Shown here in pieces: positions 1-7,689 of a stretch of DNA of 27,657 nucleotides; the stretch's first letter is position 1; each line of letters starts with the position of its first letter. Where the stretch lies: positions 1 to 27,657 of the forward strand of contig JAQXFJ010000217.1 in NCBI GenBank assembly GCA_029250385.1, read 5' to 3'. This DNA comes from Candidatus Poseidoniaceae archaeon. Its GTDB lineage: Archaea > Thermoplasmatota > Poseidoniia > Poseidoniales > Poseidoniaceae. The notes under the pieces were generated by a model. The model made no database searches and was not told where the DNA came from. It worked only from the letters and a program-made list of their open reading frames with translations. The position numbers and the translations under genes are program-made.

Positions 1-26
1 CCCTGTTTGGTCGGAGGATTACCTCT

Positions 27-101
27 GCGAGCGTAGTGTAGTGGTTATCACCGAGCGTTGCCAACGCTTGAACCCGGGTTCGAGTCCCGGCGCTCGCACC
101 A
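27..101 (+). tRNA. tRNA-Gly (anticodon GCC)
   Basis: A complete cloverleaf can be drawn by eye. The 7-bp acceptor stem pairs 27-33 with 91-97. The D-arm spans 36-51. The anticodon stem 53-57/65-69 carries the 7-base loop TTGCCAA, giving anticodon GCC (60-62). The T-arm stem 74-78/86-90 has a TTCGAGT loop. Discriminator A98 suits archaeal and eukaryotic tRNA-Gly rather than the bacterial U. The CCA end is encoded at 99-101. No intron is visible. It decodes GGC/GGU. Confidence 0.97.
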
Positions 102-103
102 AA

Positions 104-110
104 TTTTTTT
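104..110 (+). terminator. Oligo-T terminator after tRNA-Gly
   Basis: Seven T residues follow the tRNA 3' end directly, the usual form of intrinsic archaeal termination. No hairpin other than the tRNA itself is needed. Inferred from sequence only. Confidence 0.6.
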
Positions 111-130
111 CACCAACTCCAGAAAAGTAA

Positions 131-138
131 CATTTAAC
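131..138 (+). promoter_or_regulatory. TATA-like box for the Alba gene
   Basis: The sequence CATTTAAC lies behind a purine-rich BRE-like stretch (121-129). A start about 27 nt downstream of its centre falls near 161, about 10 nt before the ATG at 171. This supports 171 over the TTG at 141 as the Alba start. Confidence 0.5.
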
Positions 139-170
139 CGTTGAACGTGTATAGAAGGATAGGGTTGAGC

Positions 171-494
171 ATGACAGAGCGACGAACTATTTTCATCGGG
201 AAGAAGCCATTACACGCGTACGTAAGAGCAGTTGTAATGGCTATGGAATCAGGAGATCGCAACTTGGAACTGGTTGCTAGAGGCGCAACGATTGGTCGAG
301 CAGTCGATGTTGCAGAAATTTGTCGAAGACGCAATGGAATAATCGCTCAGGGGCTGCCAGAAGAAGTTGTTATCGGAGAATTAACTTGTGAAAGCGAAGT
401 CATTCCTACTGACGAAGGTCGAGATAGAACTGTCAGCGTTCTTAGAATTGAGTTAGATGGGCACGGCGATGTTCCTGCCCAAGAAGAAGAATAG
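171..494 (+). CDS. alba: Alba-family DNA/RNA-binding protein
   Basis: The 107-residue product matches Alba in length and layout. An N-terminal IFIGKKPLHAYV block carries the paired lysines that in Alba contact nucleic acid and are acetylation targets. It is followed by the helix VVMAMESGD, a RGATIGRAVDVAEICRRR block, and a C-terminal strand region ending in acidic residues. Alba dimers coat archaeal DNA and also bind RNA. The ATG at 171 is preferred because it starts the conserved domain and fits the TATA box at 131. An in-frame TTG at 141 would add ten residues unlike the family. The stop codon touches the stop of the opposing phosphatase gene with no base between. Confidence 0.93.
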   Translation: MTERRTIFIGKKPLHAYVRAVVMAMESGDRNLELVARGATIGRAVDVAEICRRRNGIIAQGLPEEVVIGELTCESEVIPTDEGRDRTVSVLRIELDGHGDVPAQEEE

Positions 495-854
495 CTACAA
501 CAATAATCTAATTCTTCTTTCAATTTCATTTGCAGTTTGCTCAAAAACCTCAAATTGTTGCCCAACAGGATCTTCTAATTCCCAATCCTCATCAATCTTA
601 ATCACAGGGCAATGGACTCCACATCCCATAGAAATTACTTTGTCAAATTTATCAACATTGAAGTTATCCAGACTTTTTGGCTTTACTTTTGTGGTATCAA
701 TACCTCGGTTTTGTAAGACTGTTATGGCATGCTTAGATACTGCTTTAGCAGGATGGGTTCCTGCAGACTCTGCTTTATGTCCAAGCGATATCGCAATCCC
801 TTCAGCCATCTGAGAGCGGCAAGAATTCCCAACGCAAACAAATAAGATACGCAT
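495..854 (-). CDS. arsC: Low-molecular-weight phosphatase-like arsenate reductase
   Basis: The 119-residue protein opens with the LMW-phosphatase P-loop: C7, then five residues, then R13, in the motif CVGNSCRSQMAEG. A DP dipeptide (D95-P96) supplies the likely general acid. The pair C78 and C82 in MGCGVHCP is what thioredoxin-linked ArsC uses to relay the disulfide, so arsenate reductase is preferred over a tyrosine phosphatase. Known family role: arsenate to arsenite, with reducing power from thioredoxin. No ars exporter or ArsR lies nearby. The ATG at 854 is about 26 nt from the centre of an AT-rich box at 876-885, so the mRNA is probably leaderless. The gene is divergent from the membrane protein at 920. 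Confidence 0.88.
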   Translation of the reverse strand: MRILFVCVGNSCRSQMAEGIAISLGHKAESAGTHPAKAVSKHAITVLQNRGIDTTKVKPKSLDNFNVDKFDKVISMGCGVHCPVIKIDEDWELEDPVGQQFEVFEQTANEIERRIRLLL

Positions 855-875
855 GTGTTGTTGTCAAATTGATGA

Positions 876-885
876 TATTTAATTT
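876..885. promoter_or_regulatory. Shared divergent TATA region
   Basis: One AT-rich block (TATTTAATTT and flanks) sits about 26 nt upstream of the ArsC ATG on the minus strand. It is also placed to start plus-strand transcription near 905-910 for the membrane protein. Both readings rest on position and base composition only. Confidence 0.4.
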
Positions 886-919
886 ATTTCTAAGTAGAAT
901 AATGCCACAGTTAACAAGT

Positions 920-1309
920 ATGAATAATCTCGAATTACATATGAGCAATACTTGGCAAGACTTGCAAAGTATTTTCATCTATGGTGTGATTTTTGCCCTG
1001 CTATTTACTTTACATATCATTTTTGCAGCCGCTAATCTAGAACTTCTGTTTCGCATTGTCGCCATAATGCTAAGCATGATGATCTTTTTTTGTGGGTCAT
1101 GTCTGGTATATCTCGAGAAATCAAAGGTACGATATTCCTCTTTGTACAATATTGGGATGATTGTTTCTTGCCCTCTGGCCATTGGTTTAGGTTGGGCATA
1201 CGGCGGGATGTCAACTTCGGTAAGTATGGTACTATTTCCGATGATAACTCTAATTATTCATTACACCATAAAGAAAATTTTCTTTGGTCGCACCTATGGG
1301 TTGAAGTAG
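920..1309 (+). CDS. Small four-helix membrane protein, unknown
   Basis: I do not recognise this 129-residue protein. It has about four hydrophobic segments, at roughly residues 17-37, 43-64, 74-94 and 98-116, with short polar loops and a basic C-terminus (IKKIFFGRTYGLK). The loop after helix 2, LEKSKVRYSS, is positive and so probably cytoplasmic. In-frame ATGs at 902, 920 and 941 are all possible. 920 is chosen because the AT-rich box at 876-885 predicts transcription starting near 905-910. The gene ends 20 nt before the Mrp-type ATPase start and may share its transcript. No function is proposed. Confidence 0.65.
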   Translation: MNNLELHMSNTWQDLQSIFIYGVIFALLFTLHIIFAAANLELLFRIVAIMLSMMIFFCGSCLVYLEKSKVRYSSLYNIGMIVSCPLAIGLGWAYGGMSTSVSMVLFPMITLIIHYTIKKIFFGRTYGLK

Positions 1310-1329
1310 GACTATTATTTGTAAATGCC

Positions 1330-2337
1330 ATGGCCGATTCACCGGTATCTACACACAACCCCAACTCTGCTGCACCATCAGATGATGCTTCACCGCAACA
1401 ACAGAAGCAAATGGAAAGCGCTTATGCTAACATGAAGCGTAAAATGTCAATGCAAGAAATTGGTAGAAAAATCAAACACAAAGTGATGGTTTTATCTGGC
1501 AAAGGCGGCGTTGGTAAATCAACTGTTGCAACAGGCTTAGCACTTTCACTAGCTCAAGAAGGTCACTCTGTGGGCATATTAGATATTGACATCACGGGTC
1601 CAAATGTACCAAAGATGATGGGACTTGACCGCAAGAGATTGCATGTTGAACAAGGCAGAATACATCCAGCTCAAGGCCACCTTGGAGTTAAGGTCATATC
1701 GATGGCTTTCCTACTAGAAGATGAAGACACCCCTGTAGTTTGGCGAGGGCCGATAAAACTGGGTGCTATTCAACAATTTATTGGTGATGTTGAGTGGGGT
1801 GAACTTGACTATCTAGTCATCGATTTCCCACCGGGTACCTCTGACGAACCACTTACAGTAGCACAATCATTACCTGATATTGACGGTATGGTTATTGTCA
1901 CAACACCTCAAGATGTGGCACTACTCGATAGTCGTAAATCGATTACCTTCTCTGAATCATTGAAAGTTCCAGTTTTGGGCGTTGTTGAGAACATGAGTGG
2001 CTACACTATATCTGGAAAAACTTCGCCTGATAATGATATTGAAATCGCTGGCCCAGGGGGTAAAAAGCACAAAGCTACAGCTGACTCTGATGGTAATTTC
2101 AACGTGACGCTAGATATCTTCAAACAGGGTGGCGGAAAATCAACTGCAGAAGAGTTTGGTGTACCATTTTTGGGTTCATTACCTTTTGATCCTGGTTTCG
2201 TTAGAGGCGGAGATGATGGAGTACATCGCATTGTTAGCGAACCTGAAGGGGCTTCAGCGATTGCGTTTGCCAAGGTGGTGGAAGCGATAAAATCTCAAAT
2301 CGGGTCATCAGAAAGTCAAGGACTGGAAATTATCTGA
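1330..2337 (+). CDS. Mrp/Nbp35/ApbC-type P-loop ATPase without cysteines
   Basis: The 335-residue protein belongs to the MinD/Mrp class that carries Fe-S clusters to target enzymes. It has the deviant Walker A GKGGVGKST (about residues 57-65), the GILDIDITGPNVPKMMG block and DFPPGTSDEPLT. A charged N-terminal helix (about 24-50) replaces the MIP18/DUF59 domain found in many relatives. It contains no cysteine at all. The CPxC motif that normally follows VENMS is absent, and that region (about residues 222-265) is about 25 residues longer than usual. Translation is set at the ATG at 1330; the open frame back to 1090 overlaps the upstream gene. DUF971 follows after 9 nt behind GAGGTG. Confidence 0.88.
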   Translation: MADSPVSTHNPNSAAPSDDASPQQQKQMESAYANMKRKMSMQEIGRKIKHKVMVLSGKGGVGKSTVATGLALSLAQEGHSVGILDIDITGPNVPKMMGLDRKRLHVEQGRIHPAQGHLGVKVISMAFLLEDEDTPVVWRGPIKLGAIQQFIGDVEWGELDYLVIDFPPGTSDEPLTVAQSLPDIDGMVIVTTPQDVALLDSRKSITFSESLKVPVLGVVENMSGYTISGKTSPDNDIEIAGPGGKKHKATADSDGNFNVTLDIFKQGGGKSTAEEFGVPFLGSLPFDPGFVRGGDDGVHRIVSEPEGASAIAFAKVVEAIKSQIGSSESQGLEII

Positions 2338-2346
2338 GGTGGGATA

Positions 2347-2697
2347 ATGTCAGATGTTCCAGATTTAACACGGCTTGAAAGACGTGATACAGATATGAAA
2401 TTGACTTACGCTGATGGTGGCGAATTTACGGTAACTTATGATGACTTGAAGCACGCTTGCCCTTGTGCAAAATGTGCACCGCTGCGCAATGATGACGGCA
2501 ATAGTAAAACCCTAAGGAGACAAATAGAAGCAATGGCGCCTGAGAAACCTCAGGTGCGCCCGGTAGGGAAATACGCCTTAGGTTTTGAATGGAAAAACGG
2601 ATGCTCAAGTGGTATTTATCGCTTTGAGCGAATATGGGCTTTGGCTAATAATCAAGATCCAGATAACGGCAAACCCTATGTGCACGGAGCATGGTAA
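2347..2697 (+). CDS. DUF971 (GBBH-like N-terminal) protein
   Basis: The 116-residue protein is a stand-alone DUF971 domain. A CPCAKC cluster (C38, C40, C43) follows the YDDLKHA helix, then VGKYALGFEWKNG and SGIY. Where I expect a histidine in the family's GH.SGIY motif, this protein has C86 (NGCSSGIY), so four cysteines could form one metal or cluster site. In the plant protein HCF101 an Mrp ATPase and DUF971 are domains of one chain. Here they are adjacent genes 9 nt apart with GAGGTG as ribosome binding site. The likely role is cluster transfer together with the ATPase; that is inference. Confidence 0.85.
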   Translation: MSDVPDLTRLERRDTDMKLTYADGGEFTVTYDDLKHACPCAKCAPLRNDDGNSKTLRRQIEAMAPEKPQVRPVGKYALGFEWKNGCSSGIYRFERIWALANNQDPDNGKPYVHGAW

Positions 2698-2720
2698 AGC
2701 CACTAAATGACTTAACAGGC

Positions 2721-2728
2721 CATAAAAC
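2721..2728 (+). promoter_or_regulatory. TATA-like box upstream of PAP2 gene
   Basis: CATAAAAC lies 53 nt before the ATG at 2781. A second candidate, TGTATAGT at 2742-2749, would give a shorter leader. A GGAAGG ribosome-binding-like stretch lies near 2768. The 83-base gap holds nothing else I can identify. Confidence 0.35.
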
Positions 2729-2780
2729 GGCGAGGGTTTGATGTATAGTTGGGCGACCGGTAAATTGGAAGGAACCTATT

Positions 2781-4859
2781 ATGCAGGGAGTTTACCTCAC
2801 TTGGATGATTAGTGCGTTAGCTCTAGGTGTGCTATTACTACCAGTGTTCAAACCCAAATGGATGGAGTTAAAACTAACTACATTTGTTGACTTCTTTCGT
2901 AGATATTGGATTCATATTTTGATTCTATTCATGATCTACAACGCCAAGGATGGATTAGATGAAATTGATAGAATCTTGATGGCCTCAACAGGACTAGATA
3001 TGACGCCTTGGATATATGCCATTGAAGGTAATCTAGTTTTACATGTGCAGCAATATTTTGAAGCGGAATGGCTTACCATAACTCTAACTCATTTTTACGT
3101 TGCAGGGTTCATGTTCATTTGTTATGTTTCAGTATTCTACTTCGCTTACTTCGATGACCGTTGGATGGCTGATAGAATTACTCTAACTATTGCCTGGGTC
3201 TACATCCTAGCCATCCCATTTTACTTGTTCTTCAATGTCCGGGTAACCGGTTCTTATATTCCAGAAATGAAGACTTTAGCCTACTCATTGAATCCAGAAA
3301 TAGCGGATTGGTTCAGGAGAATCGACCCATTTACTAACTGCATGCCGTCGTTACATATCGGCATTCCATACGCCGTTTGGCTATGTATGAAACGTTTTGA
3401 CCATGATGACCGATGGGAATTATATCGCAAGATTGTATTTGCTTATGTTATGTTGACTGCCTTTACCATTATTTATTTGGGAATACACTGGATTTTGGAT
3501 ATTGCAGGGGGAATGATAATTGCCTCAATTGCGGTTAATCTTGCGGATAAAACCTCAAAGCCGATATGGAGCATATTGGATGAGAGAACAATTAATTCTC
3601 GCCTTGTCACAGTTCTTACCAATCCTAAAAAAGCATACAAAATAGTTTCACAAAAGGTTGCTAAATCCGCTAAATCTTTCCTAAAGCCCACTTCCAGAGA
3701 GACAGGCATTATGGCTGTCATTTTGGTAATAATTGTGGCTTCAGTTATCACCTGGGATTTGACACATCAATCACTTTCAGCCAAAGGTGTTGAGGCTCCA
3801 GAAGGAGCTAGTGGCGCAGATGGATGGCTAGCGACCTTAGATAATACCTCTGAATTTGGTGCTGTTCTAAAATTATATGATTTATCAGAACTCGATAAAG
3901 ATGGCATAGAAGTAATTCAACCTAACTTATCGGTTAATTCGATATACCATATTTCAGGTGATAAATTAGTAATGGCTAATGCCACAGATCTGTATGTGAT
4001 TGATGTGACTTCGCCGGAGGAAATATTCTATCAAAAGTCAATTAATGGCATTGAACAAATAGAGATGTGTGACTTAGGTGAATACTATGTGCTACTCACC
4101 TTAGAAGACGGGGCATTGTCTGCAGAGAACCTCGATGGAGAGGCAATTGATCTTTCAATAGATGTCAACAATATCTCTTATGTAAATTGCCAAGGAAATG
4201 ATTTTGCTTACCTTTCAGAAAACTATCCGGACAAGGTTTTCATGAGTAATCTTGAGTTGTCTGGCGCCCTATCCTATCAAATAAATGCTTCAGCAGAAGA
4301 AGAGGTTGAGCAAGTTTTAGCCGATTGGGATACACCAGTTGATATTCAGAATGCCACAATTACCAACATCGTATTTGACAAATCTCACTTACTGGTAAGT
4401 GTCAATGTTTCATCAGTAGATAGAATTGTCTTAGTTGATAGAGAGTCTACGGACTATCGTCTGCTTGGTGACGGTAAATATTCGTCATATGACCCATCAA
4501 TCCGCGACGGTATCGTTGCATGGGCGATGAAAGATCACTTAAATCCATCAAGTCCGATTGAAGAATACTTTGATGGAGAAATATTCTACATGGAAATTGC
4601 TGATAATTTTACCCATGTACTTACCGCAGATGAGGTGGACCAGTGGGGCCCAATAGTTTTGGAAGACCATTTGGTATACTTTGAAGAGTCCAATGATGGG
4701 GTAATAATCCAAGTTCATACTTGGGAGCCTGAGTTAAAGTCATATTCGAATATAATTTTACAATCAGGTTCTGTAATTGGTATCATGCTCGTATTTGCTT
4801 ACATAAATCAAAGGCAAACAGAAATAAAAAATAGTAAATTCCAGTCAGAAGAGGAATAG
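2781..4859 (+). CDS. PAP2-superfamily membrane enzyme with C-terminal ectodomain
   Basis: This 692-residue protein has two parts. Residues 1-265 form a multi-helix membrane domain with PAP2 catalytic signatures: CMPSLHIG (about 187-194, the PSxH motif) and GIHWILDIAGG (about 233-243, the His and Asp of motif 3). It resembles the PAP2_3 (Aur1/inositol-phosphotransferase-like) branch, which transfers or removes lipid phosphate head groups. After a basic linker and a helix (about 311-329), residues 330-655 are non-membrane, acidic and strand-rich, with recurring units such as DLYVIDVTSPEEIFY and DRIVLVDRESTDYRLLG that suggest a beta-propeller-like fold. A last helix lies near 665-680. The substrate is unknown. 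It ends 1 nt from the opposing nadA stop. Confidence 0.8.
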   Translation: MQGVYLTWMISALALGVLLLPVFKPKWMELKLTTFVDFFRRYWIHILILFMIYNAKDGLDEIDRILMASTGLDMTPWIYAIEGNLVLHVQQYFEAEWLTITLTHFYVAGFMFICYVSVFYFAYFDDRWMADRITLTIAWVYILAIPFYLFFNVRVTGSYIPEMKTLAYSLNPEIADWFRRIDPFTNCMPSLHIGIPYAVWLCMKRFDHDDRWELYRKIVFAYVMLTAFTIIYLGIHWILDIAGGMIIASIAVNLADKTSKPIWSILDERTINSRLVTVLTNPKKAYKIVSQKVAKSAKSFLKPTSRETGIMAVILVIIVASVITWDLTHQSLSAKGVEAPEGASGADGWLATLDNTSEFGAVLKLYDLSELDKDGIEVIQPNLSVNSIYHISGDKLVMANATDLYVIDVTSPEEIFYQKSINGIEQIEMCDLGEYYVLLTLEDGALSAENLDGEAIDLSIDVNNISYVNCQGNDFAYLSENYPDKVFMSNLELSGALSYQINASAEEEVEQVLADWDTPVDIQNATITNIVFDKSHLLVSVNVSSVDRIVLVDRESTDYRLLGDGKYSSYDPSIRDGIVAWAMKDHLNPSSPIEEYFDGEIFYMEIADNFTHVLTADEVDQWGPIVLEDHLVYFEESNDGVIIQVHTWEPELKSYSNIILQSGSVIGIMLVFAYINQRQTEIKNSKFQSEEE

Positions 4860-4860
4860 A

Positions 4861-6015
4861 TTATTTCTTGATACTTAGCATTCTTTCAAGCGCTAGTAAT
4901 GACCCTTCTTCAACAGATTTGGATACACTAATTTGATTCGGTACTTCTCCATCAATAATTCGTTCTAATACATCCATTAAGTAGGCAGGATGAATCATGT
5001 ACATTGTGGAACAAGGACAGACTTTATCATCGAGACATTCAATTATTTTATCAGGATTAGATTCTGCTAACCTAGCAACCATGTTTATTTCAGTGCCAAT
5101 GGCTATTTTTGCGCCTGTGGGCTGTTGTTCAACATAATTTTTGATAAATTGTGTAGAACCATTTGCATCACTGACTTCGACAGTCTCTTTGGGGCATTCG
5201 GGATGGACAACGACAAGTCCATCTGGGTGTCTGTCACGAAATTCTTCTACCTGCTCAACAGTGAACCTTTTGTGCACTGAACAAAAGCCGTGCCATAGAA
5301 TTATTTTGGCATCATTAAGACTCGAATCAGCGCCGATTTTCGGTATCCATGTTGGCATCATTTGTTCACTTATTCCCATCTTTATTCCTGTGTTGCGGCC
5401 AAGGTGTTGATCTGGGAAGAATAACACTGTTCCGTTTGGGCCAGCACGATCAAAGGCCCAATTTAGTATTCCAGTTGCATTGGATGATGTGCAAACTATT
5501 CCACCATGACGTCCAACGAAATCTTTCAAGTCAGCACTACTATTCATGTAGGTTACTGGAATAAGATATGATTTTCCATCAGTGGGGATCTCTCCAGGAG
5601 CAGTTCTATCGATGGGATCGCCAAGTTTTGTTTCAGCTAAAATCTCGGCCCATGCCTCTTCAACATCAACTAATGTTGCCATGTCTGCCATTGAGCACCC
5701 TGCCCTTAAATTTGGGAGAATTACATGTTGTTGTTCATTTGTCAATATGTCAGCAGATTCTGCCATAAAATGAACTCCACAAAATACAATGTATTTGGCA
5801 GTTGAATCTGCGGCTTTTTGACTTAGCATAAAGGAATCACCGATAAAATCAGCGTGCATAACTATGCTGTCTCTCTGGTAGTGATGGCCTAAAATCATCA
5901 AGTCTGAACCGAGTTGTTTCCTTAGTTCAGTAATTCTCTCAGCAATTGCTTGCTCCTCAGGGGAAAGAGAGGTGTCCATGAAATCTATGGAGCACATTGG
6001 CAGGGTAATCGTCAT
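4861..6015 (-). CDS. nadA: Quinolinate synthase
   Basis: NadA condenses iminoaspartate with dihydroxyacetone phosphate to quinolinate for NAD synthesis, using a [4Fe-4S] cluster. The 384-residue chain shows HHYQRDSIVMHADFIGDSF near the N-terminus. The three expected cluster cysteines are in AGCSMADMA (C107), VCTSSNATGI and DKVCPCSTMYM. FFPDQHLGRNTG, WHGFCSVH, VVHPECP and GTEINMV also fit the family. Several in-frame starts exist (6024, 6015, 5997, 5979). 6015 is chosen because GAGG lies 7 nt upstream of that ATG. The partner aspartate oxidase or dehydrogenase (nadB) and nadC are not in the window. It is divergent from Bud32. Confidence 0.95.
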   Translation of the reverse strand: MTITLPMCSIDFMDTSLSPEEQAIAERITELRKQLGSDLMILGHHYQRDSIVMHADFIGDSFMLSQKAADSTAKYIVFCGVHFMAESADILTNEQQHVILPNLRAGCSMADMATLVDVEEAWAEILAETKLGDPIDRTAPGEIPTDGKSYLIPVTYMNSSADLKDFVGRHGGIVCTSSNATGILNWAFDRAGPNGTVLFFPDQHLGRNTGIKMGISEQMMPTWIPKIGADSSLNDAKIILWHGFCSVHKRFTVEQVEEFRDRHPDGLVVVHPECPKETVEVSDANGSTQFIKNYVEQQPTGAKIAIGTEINMVARLAESNPDKIIECLDDKVCPCSTMYMIHPAYLMDVLERIIDGEVPNQISVSKSVEEGSLLALERMLSIKK

Positions 6016-6066
6016 ATGCCTCATGATAGCCAACAGTTATCCCTTTTTCAACAATTGTGAGTGCGT

Positions 6067-6078
6067 GATATACATAAG
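6067..6078. promoter_or_regulatory. Overlapping divergent TATA boxes (nadA / Bud32)
   Basis: GATATACA (6067-6074) is 26-33 nt upstream of the Bud32 ATG at 6100, giving a leaderless plus-strand mRNA. Read on the minus strand, CTTATGTA (6078-6071) predicts a start near 6048 for nadA. The two boxes overlap, so the two genes may compete for TBP. Confidence 0.45.
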
Positions 6079-6099
6079 TAAGGGCATTGAGCGGGACTC

Positions 6100-6783
6100 A
6101 TGGTCTTCCAACCGGAGTTGCGCTTGCACTTGGGAGCTGAGGCTGAAGTGTGGTCTGGGACGTGGATGGGTCGGCCTGCAATCAAGAAGATGCGTCGTAA
6201 TAGGGCATGGCGTCACCCAGATATTGAACGCCGCCTTGGCTACCGAAGGATGCTTAGTGAAGTTCGTATTTTAATCAGGATTCACAATACGGGGATGCCA
6301 GTTCCTGCAGTATGGGATGTTGATTTAGATAATGGCCGAATAATAATGCAAAAAATGCAAGGAAAACCATTAATTGAGGTGTTACGAGATGAAGACTCGA
6401 ATTCTGAGTTTATCAAAACAGCACTAGAAAATTCGGGAAAGGCGGTTAGGATGTTGCACAGGATGGCAATCACTCATGGGGACCTATCGACCAACAATAT
6501 TTTAATCGACGAGAACGCCAATGCATACTTAATTGATTTTGGCCTGTCGGCAGTAGAATATGAAGTTGAACGGTTTGGTATTGACTTACATGTAATGGAT
6601 GAGATACTTGGGGCATCTCACCCAAATATTGCCAATGGTATTGAGAATTTCATTAATGGATATTTACAGTGGGATGGTAATCAAGGGCCATTAACGGAAC
6701 TTTCTGGTGGTACACCGCCGACTGCAAAAGCAGTGTTGAAACGTTTAGATGATGTACGTTCAAGGGTTAGGTATCACGGATGA
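6100..6783 (+). CDS. bud32: KEOPS complex kinase/ATPase Bud32
   Basis: The 227-residue protein is a small atypical kinase of the Bud32/PRPK family. In KEOPS it works with Kae1 to make t6A37 on ANN-decoding tRNAs. Visible parts are GAEAEV (12-17, minimal glycine loop), the K29/K30 lysine, the RR.GYRR..SEVRIL segment with E54, HGDLSTNNIL (126-135, catalytic D128 and N133), IDFGLS (145-150) and DLHVMDEIL (162-170). The C-terminus is basic (RSRVRYHG), as usual in Bud32. In many archaea Bud32 is fused to Kae1; here it stands alone and Kae1 is outside the window. A TATA-like box implies a leaderless mRNA. It ends 1 nt from the opposing ferritin-like gene. Confidence 0.93.
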   Translation: MVFQPELRLHLGAEAEVWSGTWMGRPAIKKMRRNRAWRHPDIERRLGYRRMLSEVRILIRIHNTGMPVPAVWDVDLDNGRIIMQKMQGKPLIEVLRDEDSNSEFIKTALENSGKAVRMLHRMAITHGDLSTNNILIDENANAYLIDFGLSAVEYEVERFGIDLHVMDEILGASHPNIANGIENFINGYLQWDGNQGPLTELSGGTPPTAKAVLKRLDDVRSRVRYHG

Positions 6784-6784
6784 T

Positions 6785-7198
6785 TTAACCGACTAACAAA
6801 CGCATTTCTTCTACACTTCTTAATTCCGACAAATAAATCTGTTCGATAGCATCTCGAAGGTCTTCTTCAGCATTGTCTTCGATTAACTCAATTAGTTCTG
6901 CATAAACTTCTGCAGCTTTTATTTCGGTTTCCAGTGAATAATTTAACATTTCCAAGTAGTCATTAGTGTGAGTTATTGGGTGCGAGTTTCTTTCTGTCAC
7001 TGGTATCCCACCAAGCTGTACAATTGCCTTTCTGACTATGTCTGCGTGTTGGATAGACTCAGTCATTTCTACGTTAAACATCGGAGACAACTGTAATCTG
7101 TGTATTCCTTTGATGTTCGCTGCGTAATGCGCATACATGTTACTGGCTCTTAGTTCCCAACTTAGGGCGATATTCATCTTATTTATCAGGTCACTCAT
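6785..7198 (-). CDS. Ferritin-like (bacterioferritin/Dps-like) four-helix protein
   Basis: The 137-residue, all-helical protein resembles a bacterioferritin in order and spacing: E15 in helix A, a helix B with ESIQHADIVRKAIVQLGGIP (47-66), helix C with LETEIKAAEVYAEL (89-102) and helix D with SELRSVEEM (124-132). These proteins oxidise and store iron or detoxify peroxide. Two usual diiron ligands look changed. The Glu of the helix B ExxH is S48 (E47 is one residue off), and the His of the helix D ExxH is S128. The iron site may therefore be altered, or this may be a Dps-like variant. It lies downstream of FluC on the same strand with a 91-nt gap that has its own promoter-like and inverted-repeat signals. 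Confidence 0.8.
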   Translation of the reverse strand: MSDLINKMNIALSWELRASNMYAHYAANIKGIHRLQLSPMFNVEMTESIQHADIVRKAIVQLGGIPVTERNSHPITHTNDYLEMLNYSLETEIKAAEVYAELIELIEDNAEEDLRDAIEQIYLSELRSVEEMRLLVG

Positions 7199-7230
7199 TG
7201 TCTCAACTCTTTAGGGTGCACTAAACTTTT

Positions 7231-7248
7231 CCGTGGCTCCGTACACGG
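7231..7248. promoter_or_regulatory. Inverted repeat upstream of the ferritin-like gene
   Basis: CCGTG and CACGG flank eight bases, between a TATA-like GGTATATCC (minus strand, 7248-7256) and the ATG at 7198. This position suits an operator, for example for a metal-dependent repressor, but it matches no operator I can name. Confidence 0.3.
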
Positions 7249-7289
7249 ATATACCTATGATTCTGCATTAATAAACTAATGTAGTGATT

Positions 7290-7664
7290 TTAGATATTTT
7301 CCATTCGTTCGCCAATTTCCCATCCGAGAAATGCTCCGATTATGCAGACTGAAAAAGTTAGCATGATGTATGCCAGAGCGGTAAAATGTTCGTCAGTTTT
7401 AATCAATTTCATAGTTTCTACTGAAAATGTTGACATTGTGGTAAATGCTCCAAGTAGTCCAGTGCTAAAAAATAGCATTAACTCTTCTGATGAACCTCGG
7501 TTTACGGCATAGACTGTAATCGCTCCAAGTAATACAGAACCAAGTGCATTAACAATAAATGTCGACCATGGAAAGTCTGTAGAATCAAGTAACTGCCCTA
7601 CTGCGAAACGTAATGCGGCCCCGATGGCACCGCCCAAAGATACAATTGCAATATGTTGAAGCAT
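7290..7664 (-). CDS. crcB: Fluoride exporter FluC (CrcB)
   Basis: The 124-residue protein has four membrane helices and the family blocks GGAIGAALRF, FPWSTFIVNALGSVLLG (with the pore-lining Asn) and GLLGAFTTMSTFSVET (Phe/Thr/Ser track). FluC forms dual-topology dimers that pass fluoride out of the cell. The length is typical. The ATG at 7664 is chosen over a TTG at 7676 because a TATA-like box (7690-7698) puts transcription start near 7667. A single gene is enough if it forms dual-topology homodimers. No fluoride riboswitch is visible in the 5' region. Confidence 0.95.
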   Translation of the reverse strand: MLQHIAIVSLGGAIGAALRFAVGQLLDSTDFPWSTFIVNALGSVLLGAITVYAVNRGSSEELMLFFSTGLLGAFTTMSTFSVETMKLIKTDEHFTALAYIMLTFSVCIIGAFLGWEIGERMENI

Positions 7665-7689
7665 GATTTTTTCCAATCTCGTTGTAGTG

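Noticed and set aside
457..813. 118-residue plus-strand open frame
   Set aside because: It lies antisense to the arsenate-reductase gene, which has full catalytic motifs.
1090..1329. N-terminal extension of the Mrp ATPase reading frame
   Set aside because: It overlaps the membrane protein gene in another frame and its sequence (MWVMSGISREIKG...) is unlike Mrp. The family-like start is the ATG at 1330.
5141..5773. Several 60-90 residue plus-strand open frames inside nadA
   Set aside because: They are shadows of nadA, with low-complexity or Cys/Leu-rich products and no promoter or ribosome site.
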